A stretch of DNA of 64,000 bases from Asticcacaulis benevestitus DSM 16100 = ATCC BAA-896. Lineage in GTDB: Bacteria > Pseudomonadota > Alphaproteobacteria > Caulobacterales > Caulobacteraceae. The translations under genes and the position numbers were made by a program. The notes beneath the pieces were generated by a model. It searched no databases, was not told where the DNA came from, and saw nothing but the letters and a program-made list of their open reading frames with translations. The DNA lies in contig NZ_AQWM01000001.1 in the NCBI RefSeq assembly GCF_000376105.1, positions 62,001 through 126,000 on the forward strand, written 5' to 3'. Below, piece by piece: positions 18,022 to 26,045 of the stretch; the stretch's first letter is position 1, and each line of letters begins with the position of its first letter.

Positions 18022-19884
18022 TTAGAACAGCTTAGCTTGCAGGCCCACCCAGACGCGGCGGCCGGTCTGGCCATAACCGCCGGCGGTCTGGTAGCGGGTA
18101 TCGCCGGCGTTCTCGATACGACCGTAGAGGCTGAGGCGATCATTGAGCGGATAGTTCGCGCGCAGGTCGGCCAGATCATAGGCCTTGAGCATGCCGGTAA
18201 AGGCGGTATCCAGCGCCTCGCCGACATGACGCAGGCCAAGGCCCAGGTTCAGCTTGTCGGTCGCGGTCCAGGTCAGGTCGACACTGCCTATCTGATCCGG
18301 ACGGCGCGGCAGCAGGCCGCCATTGCCATCGCGGGCGTGCAGGAAGCTGTAATTGCCGCGCAGATTCAGGGAATCGGTCAGGTCCTTTGACAGTTCCAAC
18401 TCGACACCGCGCGTTTCGGTGCGGCCGACATTACCGTAGCAGCCGTATGGCTGGGCGAGCGTGCAGGTGTTGTAAACGAAGTCGATCTGGTCGCGCACCG
18501 AGCGGGTGAACAGGCTGACGCTGAACACGCCGCCGTCAAAGCCATAATCGACGCCGCCGTCGAGCGTGGTCGATTTTTCCTCGACCAGGGTGGCCGTGCC
18601 GTAATCGCTGTAAAGCTGGTAGAGGCTCGGCACCTTGACGCCCTGACCGGCGCTGGCATGGAGGCGCAGGTGTTCACCAAGTGGGGCATTGACCGTCACC
18701 TGCGCGATATCGTTGCCGCCGAAGGACGAGGCGTCGTCATGGCGGGCGCTTAAGGCCACATCAAGCGGACCGAAATCGTGGGTCACCTGACCGTAGACGC
18801 TGGCCAGCGTCGAAGAGGCCTTGAGCGGCACAGGGTTCGGATCCCAGCTTGCGGGGTAGGCCACGCTCATGGTGTCGCGCTCATAGCTCAGGCCACCGAG
18901 AAGACGTGTGGCGTCGCTCAGGCGATAGCTGATGTGATAATCGGCGGCTTCGATATGACCATTGGCGACATAGTTGGGCGAAGAATCGGGATTGTAATTG
19001 TTGCTGTCATTATCGGTGATGCTGAACGACAGGGTCTGTTCGCCTCTGGTGAAGCGGTGCGTCAGGGCGACGACCGAGAGAGTGTTGTCGTTCTTGCCGA
19101 AATCGCCGGTGTCCATGAAGTTGTAGGGGGCGACCGGGTTATAGCCGTCGAAATCACTGCGGCTGTGGCTGGTGGTCGAGAAGGCCTGCGCGCTGAAGGC
19201 TTCGTTGAAGTCGTAGCGCAGCTTGCCGTTCAGCGTGGTCTGGGTGAAGCCGTCCTTTTCCGCGCCGCCGGCAAAGCTTGATACGCCACGGTCGTTATAG
19301 GTGCTGCCCGACAGACGCCAGGTCAGACCGCTTGTTTTGCCACCGATACCGGCGCGGGCCGAACCGTATTCATCGAAGCCTTCAAAGCGCAGATCGCCTT
19401 CGAGCGGTTGGGACGGGGTGCGCGAGGTGATGCTGACCACGCCGCCCATGGCGCCGGAGCCCCACAGGGTCGAGAGCGGGCCGCGCAGCACTTCGATGCG
19501 GCTAGCATCATCCGTGCTGACCAGGCCGAGATTGGTGCCGCCGCCGACCTGCGCCGGATCATTCAGGCGCACGCCATCGAGAATATAGAGCGTGTGATCG
19601 GCACCGGCGCCACGGATCGAGGCGGTGGTGGCCGTGCCCGGACCACCGGTGCGGGCGATGCTCAGATCGGGCGTGCGGGTCAGGAGATCGGCGACGAACA
19701 GCGACTGGTAGGCTGTGATATCGGCATCGCTCAGCACGGCGACGCTCTGGCCGAGTTTGGACACCGGCAGGGTTTCGCGGGTGATCGAAACGACGACTTC
19801 GGTCGGCGCCTCGTCGGCGTGCGCAAAGACGGGCAGGGCCAGAAGCGAGGCGGTCAGGAAAAGGGCAGTCTTGGAGTTCAGCAT
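18022..19884 (-). CDS. btuB: TonB-dependent vitamin B12 receptor
   Basis: The product is an outer-membrane TonB-dependent receptor of 620 residues with a signal peptide (1-23, ending AHA) and a TonB-box-like TEVVVSITRE just after it. The plug domain follows (DADITAYQSLFVADLLTRTP, GAGADHTLYILDGVRLNDP, IEVLRGPLSTLWGSGAMGGVVSI). The C-terminus is an aromatic-ending beta strand (WVGLQAKLF). Its size and plug sequence resemble BtuB, and the cobalamin riboswitch upstream makes cobalamin the expected ligand. It is probably the main B12 uptake receptor. No BtuCDF transporter genes are in the window. Confidence 0.9.
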   Translation of the reverse strand: MLNSKTALFLTASLLALPVFAHADEAPTEVVVSITRETLPVSKLGQSVAVLSDADITAYQSLFVADLLTRTPDLSIARTGGPGTATTASIRGAGADHTLYILDGVRLNDPAQVGGGTNLGLVSTDDASRIEVLRGPLSTLWGSGAMGGVVSITSRTPSQPLEGDLRFEGFDEYGSARAGIGGKTSGLTWRLSGSTYNDRGVSSFAGGAEKDGFTQTTLNGKLRYDFNEAFSAQAFSTTSHSRSDFDGYNPVAPYNFMDTGDFGKNDNTLSVVALTHRFTRGEQTLSFSITDNDSNNYNPDSSPNYVANGHIEAADYHISYRLSDATRLLGGLSYERDTMSVAYPASWDPNPVPLKASSTLASVYGQVTHDFGPLDVALSARHDDASSFGGNDIAQVTVNAPLGEHLRLHASAGQGVKVPSLYQLYSDYGTATLVEEKSTTLDGGVDYGFDGGVFSVSLFTRSVRDQIDFVYNTCTLAQPYGCYGNVGRTETRGVELELSKDLTDSLNLRGNYSFLHARDGNGGLLPRRPDQIGSVDLTWTATDKLNLGLGLRHVGEALDTAFTGMLKAYDLADLRANYPLNDRLSLYGRIENAGDTRYQTAGGYGQTGRRVWVGLQAKLF

Positions 19885-19911
19885 GTGAACGGTCTTTCAG
19901 TCAGAAACGAA

Positions 19912-19953
19912 AGCCGTAAACCGCGCATGACGAAGCCTGCGCCGGTTACGGCT
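19912..19953 (-). promoter_or_regulatory. Hairpin at the btuB start, probable riboswitch expression platform
   Basis: On the minus strand AGCCGTAACCGGCGCA pairs imperfectly with TGCGCGGTTTACGGCT, followed by TTTCGTTTCTG and then, 28 bases on, the btuB ATG. A second hairpin lies at about 20006-20031 (CCTGAA/TTCAGG). Either could switch between termination or ribosome access in response to the upstream riboswitch. The U-tract is weak, so translational control is as likely. Confidence 0.45.
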
Positions 19954-20074
19954 CACAAGGTATCGTCTCTCGGTATTTTCACGCGCCATCATGCAATCCT
20001 GAAAGTGGAGACCACGTTCAGGCATCAGGCTTTGAATTTCCGCTCGCGCTGCACTTCCCGGCCACGCAAAGGAC

Positions 20075-20245
20075 GACAGCCAAGGCAGGTCTCCTGACTC
20101 GCGCCTCGAACGCTTCGCTGCCGTCTTCCCCGCAGATGCGAGTGACATAGGGCAGCAAGGCTCGGCGCTTACAGTTGCGGGGACAGTTTGGGCCTCTAAC
20201 CCAATTCCCTATTATCCTGCGGTTTTGACGCGCAGGCACCATTGG
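20075..20245 (-). promoter_or_regulatory. Cobalamin riboswitch
   Basis: On the minus strand, in order, are GGTGCC (20240-20235), AATAGGGAA, CCCCGCAACTGTAAGCG, a TGCGGGGAAGACGGCAG segment and the terminal B12-box AGTCAGGAGACCTGCC (20099-20084). These are the conserved blocks of the adenosylcobalamin-sensing family in the right order and spacing. It lies about 190 bases before btuB in the same orientation and should lower btuB expression when B12 is plentiful. Confidence 0.92.
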
Positions 20246-20317
20246 CACGGGCGGGTGCTAGGGCCTGAGCTGCGGCGCGTCAAGCCTTCAAACGCGCATT
20301 TCGCCACAATGTGTCTT

Positions 20318-21343
20318 TTAGGAGTTGATCCGGACGACCGAAACGACCTTGTTAAAAAGCGCGGTCATGGCTTGGGAAATGCCCTGGTTAGGACCGACCT
20401 CAAAGTAGAGGCCCGGTGAGGCACAGGCTTCCATTTGCGTGGCAAGTTGGGACGGATTTGCCTTTGGGGGTAAAAATTTCTGAACATTGCCCATGAAGAA
20501 TACGTCGGTGGGTACCGGCTGGTAGGTTGTGTACAGCACGGCGATGCGAACGCCTCGGCTTTTCATCGTTGTGCAAATAGCGGTATCGATAGGTGCGATG
20601 CGGCGGCAGCCTGATGAAGCGCAGTCATAACCATCGTTAAGACCGTCCGATACGAAGAACAGGACTTTTTGCGGATTGCTGGATGTCATGCCGTCACCCG
20701 TCTTTGGTATCAACTTGTCCATGCTGGTAAGCGTGGATTTGAAATTGGTCTGGCGGTCACTATTATAGTTTTGATAGGGAATCGTCATGAGGTCGAGGGC
20801 CTTAGCATCGATTGCTGACTGAACGAGATTGGCTTGGAGCTTGCTTATTTGGCGCGCTACCGGATTTTGCTGATCAATTACATCAGCAGCGCCCCCAAAG
20901 TCATATATAGCCATGCGGTATTGATCGGGTGTTCTCTCGGTGCTTTCGGCGGTTGTCATCAGTTTTTGCGTGGCTTCGCGGACAACATCAATACGCATGG
21001 TGACACCGAGGGTTTTAGCAAGGCCGTATCGTTCAGGAATTGTAGCCTTATGCGAAGCGGTAAATGGCCCCGTTTCATGACATGCGAAGGCGCACGATGG
21101 GTCAACGGGCGCGTTCTTAGTTGCGGCGATTAGCTTATTCATGTCAGCTACGGTCGCTCCCAACCCCATGGAGGGGGTGTTATCCAGCAGCAAATAAAAG
21201 TCGATAAAGGGCGGCATACTAACCAGAGATTTCGACGTCACCGCAATGGGGAGCGTGCTGAAGCCGAAAAGTCCCAGCATATAGGGCTTGTAATTTGCGG
21301 TGACCGTGACCGTCGAGGTGATCAGGGTGCCTGTCTTCATCAC
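20318..21343 (-). CDS. TadG-like protein, C-terminal part with von Willebrand A domain
   Basis: This 341-residue segment is in the same frame as the upstream open reading frame and follows its TAG stop directly, beginning with GTG-ATG. It holds the remainder of a TadG-like pilus-assembly protein: VTVTANYKPYMLGLFGFSTLPIAVTSKS, then PPFIDFYLLLDNTPSMGL, a vWA domain whose MIDAS-like motif reads D-x-T-x-S, and KVLFFVSDGLNDGYD further on. A Cys pair (CAFACHET) matches secreted relatives. Without the N-terminal membrane segment this part would have no export signal, so it is either reached by readthrough or re-initiation, or is not functional. It lies upstream of the B12 riboswitch on the same strand. 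Confidence 0.65.
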   Translation of the reverse strand: MMKTGTLITSTVTVTANYKPYMLGLFGFSTLPIAVTSKSLVSMPPFIDFYLLLDNTPSMGLGATVADMNKLIAATKNAPVDPSCAFACHETGPFTASHKATIPERYGLAKTLGVTMRIDVVREATQKLMTTAESTERTPDQYRMAIYDFGGAADVIDQQNPVARQISKLQANLVQSAIDAKALDLMTIPYQNYNSDRQTNFKSTLTSMDKLIPKTGDGMTSSNPQKVLFFVSDGLNDGYDCASSGCRRIAPIDTAICTTMKSRGVRIAVLYTTYQPVPTDVFFMGNVQKFLPPKANPSQLATQMEACASPGLYFEVGPNQGISQAMTALFNKVVSVVRINS

Positions 21344-21661
21344 CTAGGCTTTGGGCGTGACAGCGCTCAGTTCCGCGTGGGTTGGCATGTCGGAGTTGAA
21401 AATACTGACGGCCTGTGCTTCGCCGGCGGTGATCTCGCCGGACCCCATGGTCTGGCCGATCTTGTAGGCGACCGAATTAATGGCCACGGAACCGACGCTG
21501 GCCACATCCGCCGAATCCTGAAGCTCGGCGCGCAAGCCAATGGCGCGGCCGAAATCGATCGCGCCGGCAACGAACATAAACAAAACAGGCACAGCCAGTG
21601 CCACGATCATGATGACATTGCCGCGCACATCGAGCGCAAAATTTCGCAGTTTATTCAGCAC
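21344..21661 (-). CDS. TadE/TadG-like pilin-type N-terminal part, ended by an in-frame TAG
   Basis: The 105-residue product begins with the TadE/TadG pattern: a short charged start, FALDVRGNVIMIVALAVPVLFMFVAGAIDFGRAIGLRAELQDSADVA as the pseudopilin-like membrane helix, then a serine/alanine-rich helix. Full-length TadG proteins continue into a vWA domain. Here a TAG at 21346-21344 stops translation after TPKA and the same frame continues with the missing domain. TadG-like proteins take part in Flp/Tad pilus assembly. On the minus strand a TTAACCAT motif, typical of Caulobacter cell-cycle promoters, occurs at 21725-21718, about 57 bases upstream of the start. Confidence 0.65.
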   Translation of the reverse strand: MLNKLRNFALDVRGNVIMIVALAVPVLFMFVAGAIDFGRAIGLRAELQDSADVASVGSVAINSVAYKIGQTMGSGEITAGEAQAVSIFNSDMPTHAELSAVTPKA

Positions 21662-21720
21662 CGTGTCGCCCCAATGTCTGTTCAGTCGGGGGCACTATCG
21701 CATAGGATGATTAATGATGG

Positions 21721-22011
21721 TTAACCGGCGTTGCGCTTTTCGGCCTCTTCCGGTGTCAGGGTTTGCACACTGAGGGCATGGACCGGGCCGGCCAGATCCT
21801 CGGCCAGGGCGCTGTTCACCAGCCGCTGGCGGGCGACGCGATTAAGCCCTTCGAAGCGTTCAGAAACAATAAGTACGGAAAAATGGCTCTCGCCCCCTTC
21901 ACGCGCGCCCGCATGTCCACTATGTTTGGCGCTGTCGTCGTGAATCTCCAACTGTTGTGGAGCGAAGGCCTGATTGAGCTTCACGCTTAAACGGTCCGCT
22001 ACGGTTCCCAT
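21721..22011 (-). CDS. BolA family protein
   Basis: BolA proteins bind monothiol glutaredoxins through a shared [2Fe-2S] cluster and influence iron handling and cell morphology. The 96-residue product has the family signature: VADRLSVKLNQAFAPQQLEIHDDSAKHSGH, the HFSVLIVSERFEGLNRVARQRLV helix-turn segment and LAGPVHALSVQTLTPEE. The invariant His of the cluster site is in the GPVHALS block. It is divergent from the J-domain gene, an arrangement widely kept in alphaproteobacteria beside cobS-cobT. Confidence 0.92.
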   Translation of the reverse strand: MGTVADRLSVKLNQAFAPQQLEIHDDSAKHSGHAGAREGGESHFSVLIVSERFEGLNRVARQRLVNSALAEDLAGPVHALSVQTLTPEEAEKRNAG

Positions 22012-22079
22012 ACTCTGGCCTCACTTTACAGCTATACGCACGTCGCAATTTTTTAAGATCAAAGGATCACTGTCATCAT

Positions 22080-22742
22080 ATGACCGAAGGATTTAAGTTC
22101 AAGCCCAAATTCATGGACATGCGTATCCGTCCGCCCAAGGAAGGCGAGGAGAAAACGCGCAGGCCGGAAGATGATGTCTTGCATCTGAAGCCTGGCGAAA
22201 AGCCATGCGAATGGCCGGAATGCCACAAGGCCGCCACGGCCAAGGCGCCGAAGTCGCGTGAAATGATGAATGAACACTACAATTTCTGTGTGGGTCATGC
22301 CGCCGAGTACAACAAGAACTGGAACTTCTTCGCCGGTATGAGCGAAGGCGAGGCGCGCCGTCACCGCGAAGCCATCGCCACCGGCGACCGCCCGACCTGG
22401 GCCTTCCGCGCCTCGCGCCTCAGCCGCGAAGCCGCTAATGCCGCCGTCAAGGGCACCAATTCCAAGACCTTCTTCGATCCGCACAGCGTCTTTGGCGCCG
22501 GTGCTGCACCCATGCGCGACAAGGGCGAACCCGCCGTGCGTCAGTATGGCAAGATCGAACGCGCGGCCTTCGCCGATCTCGATCTGGAAGTCGGCGCCAC
22601 GGCCGAACAGATCCGCGTGCGCTACACCGAGATGCTCAAGCGTTGCCACCCCGATAACAACGGCGGCGATCGCTCGGCCGAGGATAAGCTCCAGCGCGTG
22701 ATCAAGGCCTACAAGGTTCTGAAAAAGATGAGCCTCGCCTAA
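22080..22742 (+). CDS. C-terminal J-domain protein, bolA-linked family
   Basis: The 220-residue soluble protein has an N-terminal region with a CEWPECHKAA motif and a second Cys/His (NFCVGHAAEYN), which could form a zinc site. A middle helical part (FFAGMSEGEARRHREAI) leads to a C-terminal J-domain with HPD (RCHPDNNGGDRSAEDKL). It belongs to the J-domain family found next to bolA and cobST across alphaproteobacteria; the client is unknown. I see no membrane segment, unlike the J-proteins at 2572 and 59415. An intergenic palindromic repeat begins immediately after its stop. Confidence 0.85.
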   Translation: MTEGFKFKPKFMDMRIRPPKEGEEKTRRPEDDVLHLKPGEKPCEWPECHKAATAKAPKSREMMNEHYNFCVGHAAEYNKNWNFFAGMSEGEARRHREAIATGDRPTWAFRASRLSREAANAAVKGTNSKTFFDPHSVFGAGAAPMRDKGEPAVRQYGKIERAAFADLDLEVGATAEQIRVRYTEMLKRCHPDNNGGDRSAEDKLQRVIKAYKVLKKMSLA

Positions 22743-22885
22743 GCGGTGCTTTTCGTCCGTGGACGCCGCAGTCGTCGCTAGCGGGTACGCATTGTACCCG
22801 CGGCGCTAGCCGGCTAGCCACAAACAAAAATCCCTCGCCTATGCGCTACGGTGTTCTCCTCCCCTGCAAAGGGGGGGAGGTGTCT
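22743..22885. repeat. Intergenic palindromic repeat, copy A, with CTCCCC hairpin
   Basis: Bases 22746-22821 (GTGCTTTT... CTAGCCGGCTAGCCAC) align with 27901-27974: shared blocks include GTGCTTTT, CGCAGTC, CGCTAGC, GTACC and GCCGGCT. Inside, GCGGGTAC/GTACCCGC forms a perfect hairpin and GCTAGCCGGCTAGC is a perfect palindrome. A second hairpin, CCTCCCC/GGGGGGAGG, lies at 22857-22881. Confidence 0.6.
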
Positions 22886-22903
22886 CTTTGTCGTCCGCGT
22901 GCC

Positions 22904-23614
22904 CTACAAGCTGCTGAAGAACGGATCGTGGGTGACATTGCCGCCGGGTTTGCGCAGCAGGTGCACCTGCATCAGGCGGCGCAGGCGAAAGCCGAGACTT
23001 TCATAGAGCGCAATTGCTGCCGCGTTTTCCGGCAGCACATTGAGAAACGGCACGCGCCCGTCGGCGACGATGCGCTTGCCGAGGATCGAGGTCAGCCGCC
23101 GCGCGTGGCCGCGTCCCTGATGCTCCGGATGCACGCAGATGGCGCTGATTTCGGTAAAGCCCTGCGGCTTCATGCGCTCGCCGGCCATGGCGGCCAGCCG
23201 GCCATTTTCATGTACGCCGATATAGTTGCCCATCTCGAGGGTGCGTTTGCCGAAAGGGCCGGGCTTCATCAAGGTGGTGAGCGCGATCATCTCATCAACA
23301 TGCGTGAGGGTGAGCGCTTCCGCATCCATCGCATTAACCGGGGCAAAATCAAAAGCGACCATCTGGATAATCGGAAACCGCACGACCAGGTCAACGCCGG
23401 TCGGTGCTTTCAGTTCATCCGGCGACCACAGTACCGCTGTCTCGCCCTCGGCCATGCGCTCGGCCAGAACCGGCAGAGCGTCAGGCGTTTCCAGGGCGGC
23501 AAAGGGGGAAACCTCCGCCGGATAGCGCAGCACGGGGCCGTTACCTGTGGCCAGATGGGCGTGGCGGCCCTTGAGCGCCGCCCAGGCGGGATTGTCGAGT
23601 TCGGAAATATCCAT
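22904..23614 (-). CDS. GNAT family N-acetyltransferase
   Basis: The 236-residue product has the GNAT acetyl-CoA-binding motif A in its C-terminal half: EISAICVHPEHQGRGHARRLTS, followed by PFLNVLPENAAAIALYESLGFR (motif B). The N-terminal half (to about residue 120) is a degenerate GNAT-like fold, as in FR47/GCN5-related two-lobe proteins. The acceptor substrate is unknown. The gene lies on the opposite strand from its neighbours within the accessory stretch between the J-domain gene and cobS. Confidence 0.88.
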   Translation of the reverse strand: MDISELDNPAWAALKGRHAHLATGNGPVLRYPAEVSPFAALETPDALPVLAERMAEGETAVLWSPDELKAPTGVDLVVRFPIIQMVAFDFAPVNAMDAEALTLTHVDEMIALTTLMKPGPFGKRTLEMGNYIGVHENGRLAAMAGERMKPQGFTEISAICVHPEHQGRGHARRLTSILGKRIVADGRVPFLNVLPENAAAIALYESLGFRLRRLMQVHLLRKPGGNVTHDPFFSSL

Positions 23615-23701
23615 AGGCTGCGATCTAGCAGATCGTGAGAGGAACTGCTGCCGGAATTTTGCGCTATCCTACGACAGAGTGTATCGAAAAGGAGACCGGC
23701 T

Positions 23702-24151
23702 ATGACGATAATTCATAAGGGCGGCTGCCAGTGCGGTGCGGTGCGTTTTGAGGTCAGCGAACCGCTGGGCCATGCCTCGGTCTGCCATTGCCGCATGTGC
23801 CAGAAGGCGTTTGGCAATGTGTTCGCGCCGCTGGTGTCGGTACGCGGCACGGACTTCCGGTGGACGAAAGCCGAACCGAAGCGTTTTGCCTCGTCCAATC
23901 TGGTCGAGCGCGGCTTCTGCCCGGATTGCGGCACGCCCCTGACCTATGAGGCGCCGGATGGTGTCGCGGTCGCCATCGGCGCTTTCGATCATCCGGAAAG
24001 CATCGTGCCGGATATCCAGTTTGGGGTTGAGGCGCGCATTGCGTGGATGGATCATGTCAATGACTGGCCGCTCCGCACCACGATGGACGACATAGAAGCG
24101 GCGCCATTTCTCGATAAGCTGGTGAGTTATCAGTATCCCGATGAGGCCTGA
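23702..24151 (+). CDS. GFA family zinc protein
   Basis: The 149-residue product belongs to the GFA (glutathione-dependent formaldehyde-activating-like) family. The zinc-binding cysteines are visible: Cys9 and Cys11 (GGCQCGAVRF), Cys28, Cys30 and Cys33 (CHCRMC), and Cys73 and Cys76 (FCPDCGTPL). Most family members have no proven formaldehyde activity, so I do not assign one. It stands alone, 87 bases downstream of the divergent GNAT gene and 42 bases before mntA. Confidence 0.88.
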   Translation: MTIIHKGGCQCGAVRFEVSEPLGHASVCHCRMCQKAFGNVFAPLVSVRGTDFRWTKAEPKRFASSNLVERGFCPDCGTPLTYEAPDGVAVAIGAFDHPESIVPDIQFGVEARIAWMDHVNDWPLRTTMDDIEAAPFLDKLVSYQYPDEA

Positions 24152-24193
24152 TGTCATCGTGACATTTTAAGTCTTTGAGGCTAAGGTCGCCTT

Positions 24194-24490
24194 ATGAAAC
24201 GTGAAGATGTTCTTGCCATCCTGACCCGGCATAAGTCCGACTTGAAAAGTCTGGGCGTCAGTCGGGCTGCGCTTTTTGGTTCAGTGGCGCGCGGTACAGA
24301 AACGGGCGATAGCGATATCGATATTCTGATTGATATCGATAAGGATTTGGACATCGGTGTTTTTGAGTACGTCGGCATCGTACAGTTTATTGAAAGCCTG
24401 TTTACGCAAACAGTGGATGTCGCCAATCGGGACGGCTTGAAAGCCGGCATCCGTCCTGCCATCGAACAGGAAGCTATTTATGCCTTCTGA
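24194..24490 (+). CDS. MntA-like nucleotidyltransferase antitoxin
   Basis: This 98-residue minimal nucleotidyltransferase shows the GS-x10-D-x-D active site (Gly29-Ser30, Asp41, Asp43: FGSVARG...SDIDILID). In MNT/HEPN type VII toxin-antitoxin systems MntA transfers AMP to the HEPN toxin and silences it. The gene overlaps the HEPN gene by 11 bases, the usual antitoxin-toxin order. It lies in the accessory stretch that separates the conserved bolA/J-domain pair from cobST. Confidence 0.9.
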   Translation: MKREDVLAILTRHKSDLKSLGVSRAALFGSVARGTETGDSDIDILIDIDKDLDIGVFEYVGIVQFIESLFTQTVDVANRDGLKAGIRPAIEQEAIYAF

Positions 24491-24818
24491 CCGGAGCCGG
24501 CAGGCCCTGAGGGATATCCGCGATAACATCAAGCCGGCGCAAAGTTTCATAGTCGGACTGGATGAACTTGCCTTCAAGGCGGATCAGAAAGCCTTCTACG
24601 CCGTTGTCAGGGCGCTGGAGATCATTTCCGAGGCCAGCCGGCACTTGCCGGAAGAGACTAAGCAAAAGCATGGCCATCTGCCATGGAAACAAATCGCCGG
24701 CGCCGGAAATATTTATCGGCATGATTGTCAGAATGTGACCGGAGATTTCGTTTGGGTGACATTGCACAAAAGTCTGCCGGTCCTATTGCGGACTGTCGAA
24801 GCCGAGTTGGATCAATAG
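24480..24818 (+). CDS. HepT-like HEPN ribonuclease toxin (DUF86)
   Basis: The 112-residue helical protein is a DUF86/HepT homologue, the RNase toxin of the MNT/HEPN pair. It contains AFYAVVRALEIISEASRHLPEE and the active-site block LPWKQIAGAGNIYRHDC. In this subfamily the active motif normally reads RHxY, the Tyr being the residue that the MntA partner AMPylates. Here Arg80 and His81 are kept but position 83 is Cys (TGT). If modification needs that Tyr, neutralisation may work differently or use the nearby Tyr79. The gene overlaps mntA by 11 bases. Confidence 0.88.
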   Translation: MPSDRSRQALRDIRDNIKPAQSFIVGLDELAFKADQKAFYAVVRALEIISEASRHLPEETKQKHGHLPWKQIAGAGNIYRHDCQNVTGDFVWVTLHKSLPVLLRTVEAELDQ

Positions 24819-24918
24819 TCAAAAAAATTTAATGCAGGACAACATTAGGGTTGTTTCGAGTGTCTTAAAGTCTTAGCTGAAAGGCCTGTCCGTTCGTTAC
24901 CGAAAGCGTCTGTCCGCC

Positions 24919-25920
24919 ATGTCCGTCGAGCTTGAATATCCCGATCCCCTGTTGGCCCTCGCACCCGATAAAAAGGTCAATGTCCGCGACGTCTTCAACG
25001 TAGATATCGACATGCAGGTGCCGGCGTTTTCGCATCGTGACAGCCATGTGCCGGATATTGACGACGCCTATCGCTTCGATCCGCAAACGACCCAGGCTAT
25101 CTGCGCCGGCTTCGCCTTCGATCGCCGCGTCATGGTGCAGGGCTTCCACGGCACCGGTAAATCGACCCACATCGAGCAGATCGCCGCGCGCCTGAACTGG
25201 CCGCTGGTCCGCGTCAATCTCGACAGCCATGTCAGCCGCATCGACCTGATCGGCAAGGACGCCATCGTGCTGAAGGATGGCCAGCAGGTTACCGAGTTCA
25301 AGGAAGGCATCCTGCCGTGGTCGATCCAGCGCCCGGTCGCGCTGGTATTCGATGAGTACGACGCCGGCCGCCCGGACGTCATGTTCGTCATCCAGCGCGT
25401 GCTGGAAGCGCAAGGCCGCCTGACCCTGCTTGACCAGAACAAGGTCATCAAGCCGAACCCGTTCTTCCGCCTGTTCTCGACCACCAACACCATTGGTCTG
25501 GGCGATACCACCGGCCTTTACCACGGCACGCAGCAGATCAATCAGGGCCAGATGGACCGCTGGTCGCTCGTCACCACGCTCAACTATCTCAGCCATGAGG
25601 CCGAGGTCGAGATCGTGCTGGCCAAGGTGCCGGAGTTCAATACGGCTGAGCGCAAGGGCCTGATCAACGCCATGGTACGCGTCGCCGATATGTCGCGTTC
25701 GGCCTTTGCCAATGGCGATATCTCCACAGTCATGTCGCCGCGGACCGTGATTACCTGGGCGCAGAACACCCTGATTTTCAATAATGATCCAGAACTGGCC
25801 TTCCGCCTGTCGTTCCTTAACAAGAGCGATGAGCTTGAGCGCCATACGCTGGCGGAATTCTATCAGCGCGCCTTCGGCACCGATGTTAAAGAATCGGCGC
25901 TGAAAGTGAAAGTGATCTGA
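24919..25920 (+). CDS. cobS: CobS, AAA+ subunit of cobaltochelatase-type complex
   Basis: CobS and CobT form the AAA+ chaperone part of aerobic CobNST cobaltochelatase, which inserts cobalt into hydrogenobyrinate diamide. The 333-residue product has Walker [10 protein letters not shown] (75-83), Walker [10 protein letters not shown] and a sensor [11 protein letters not shown], with the CobS N-terminal block [22 protein letters not shown]. No cobN or other B12 biosynthesis gene is in this window, while a B12-regulated receptor is. CobST also persists in organisms without a complete pathway, so the actual role here is open. CobT follows after a palindromic repeat. Confidence 0.93.
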   Translation: MSVELEYPDPLLALAPDKKVNVRDVFNVDIDMQVPAFSHRDSHVPDIDDAYRFDPQTTQAICAGFAFDRRVMVQGFHGTGKSTHIEQIAARLNWPLVRVNLDSHVSRIDLIGKDAIVLKDGQQVTEFKEGILPWSIQRPVALVFDEYDAGRPDVMFVIQRVLEAQGRLTLLDQNKVIKPNPFFRLFSTTNTIGLGDTTGLYHGTQQINQGQMDRWSLVTTLNYLSHEAEVEIVLAKVPEFNTAERKGLINAMVRVADMSRSAFANGDISTVMSPRTVITWAQNTLIFNNDPELAFRLSFLNKSDELERHTLAEFYQRAFGTDVKESALKVKVI

Positions 25921-25921
25921 T

Positions 25922-26031
25922 CTTCTCCTCCCCATGACAATGGGGAGGGGGACTACGAAGTGGTGGAGGGGCGCCCCTCCGTCTGCTCGCTTTGCTCGCA
26001 GCCACCTCCCCATCACGATGGGGAGGAGAAG
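25922..26031. repeat. Palindromic repeat between cobS and cobT
   Basis: About 110 bases form a large imperfect palindrome. The ends are CTTCTCCTCCCCAT and ATGGGGAGGAGAAG, each also forming a local hairpin (CCTCCCCAT/ATGGGGAGG), and the centre has GGAGGGGCGCCCCTCC. The distal GGAGGAG (26021-26027) and AAGGAA (26029-26034) lie 12-19 bases before the cobT ATG and appear to act as its ribosome-binding region. Confidence 0.65.
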
Positions 26032-26045
26032 GAACCTCTCTTTTC

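Noticed and set aside
21712-21725. A full CtrA box before the TadG-like gene
   Set aside because: The two TTAA halves are six bases apart, not seven. Only the TTAACCAT half-motif was mentioned.
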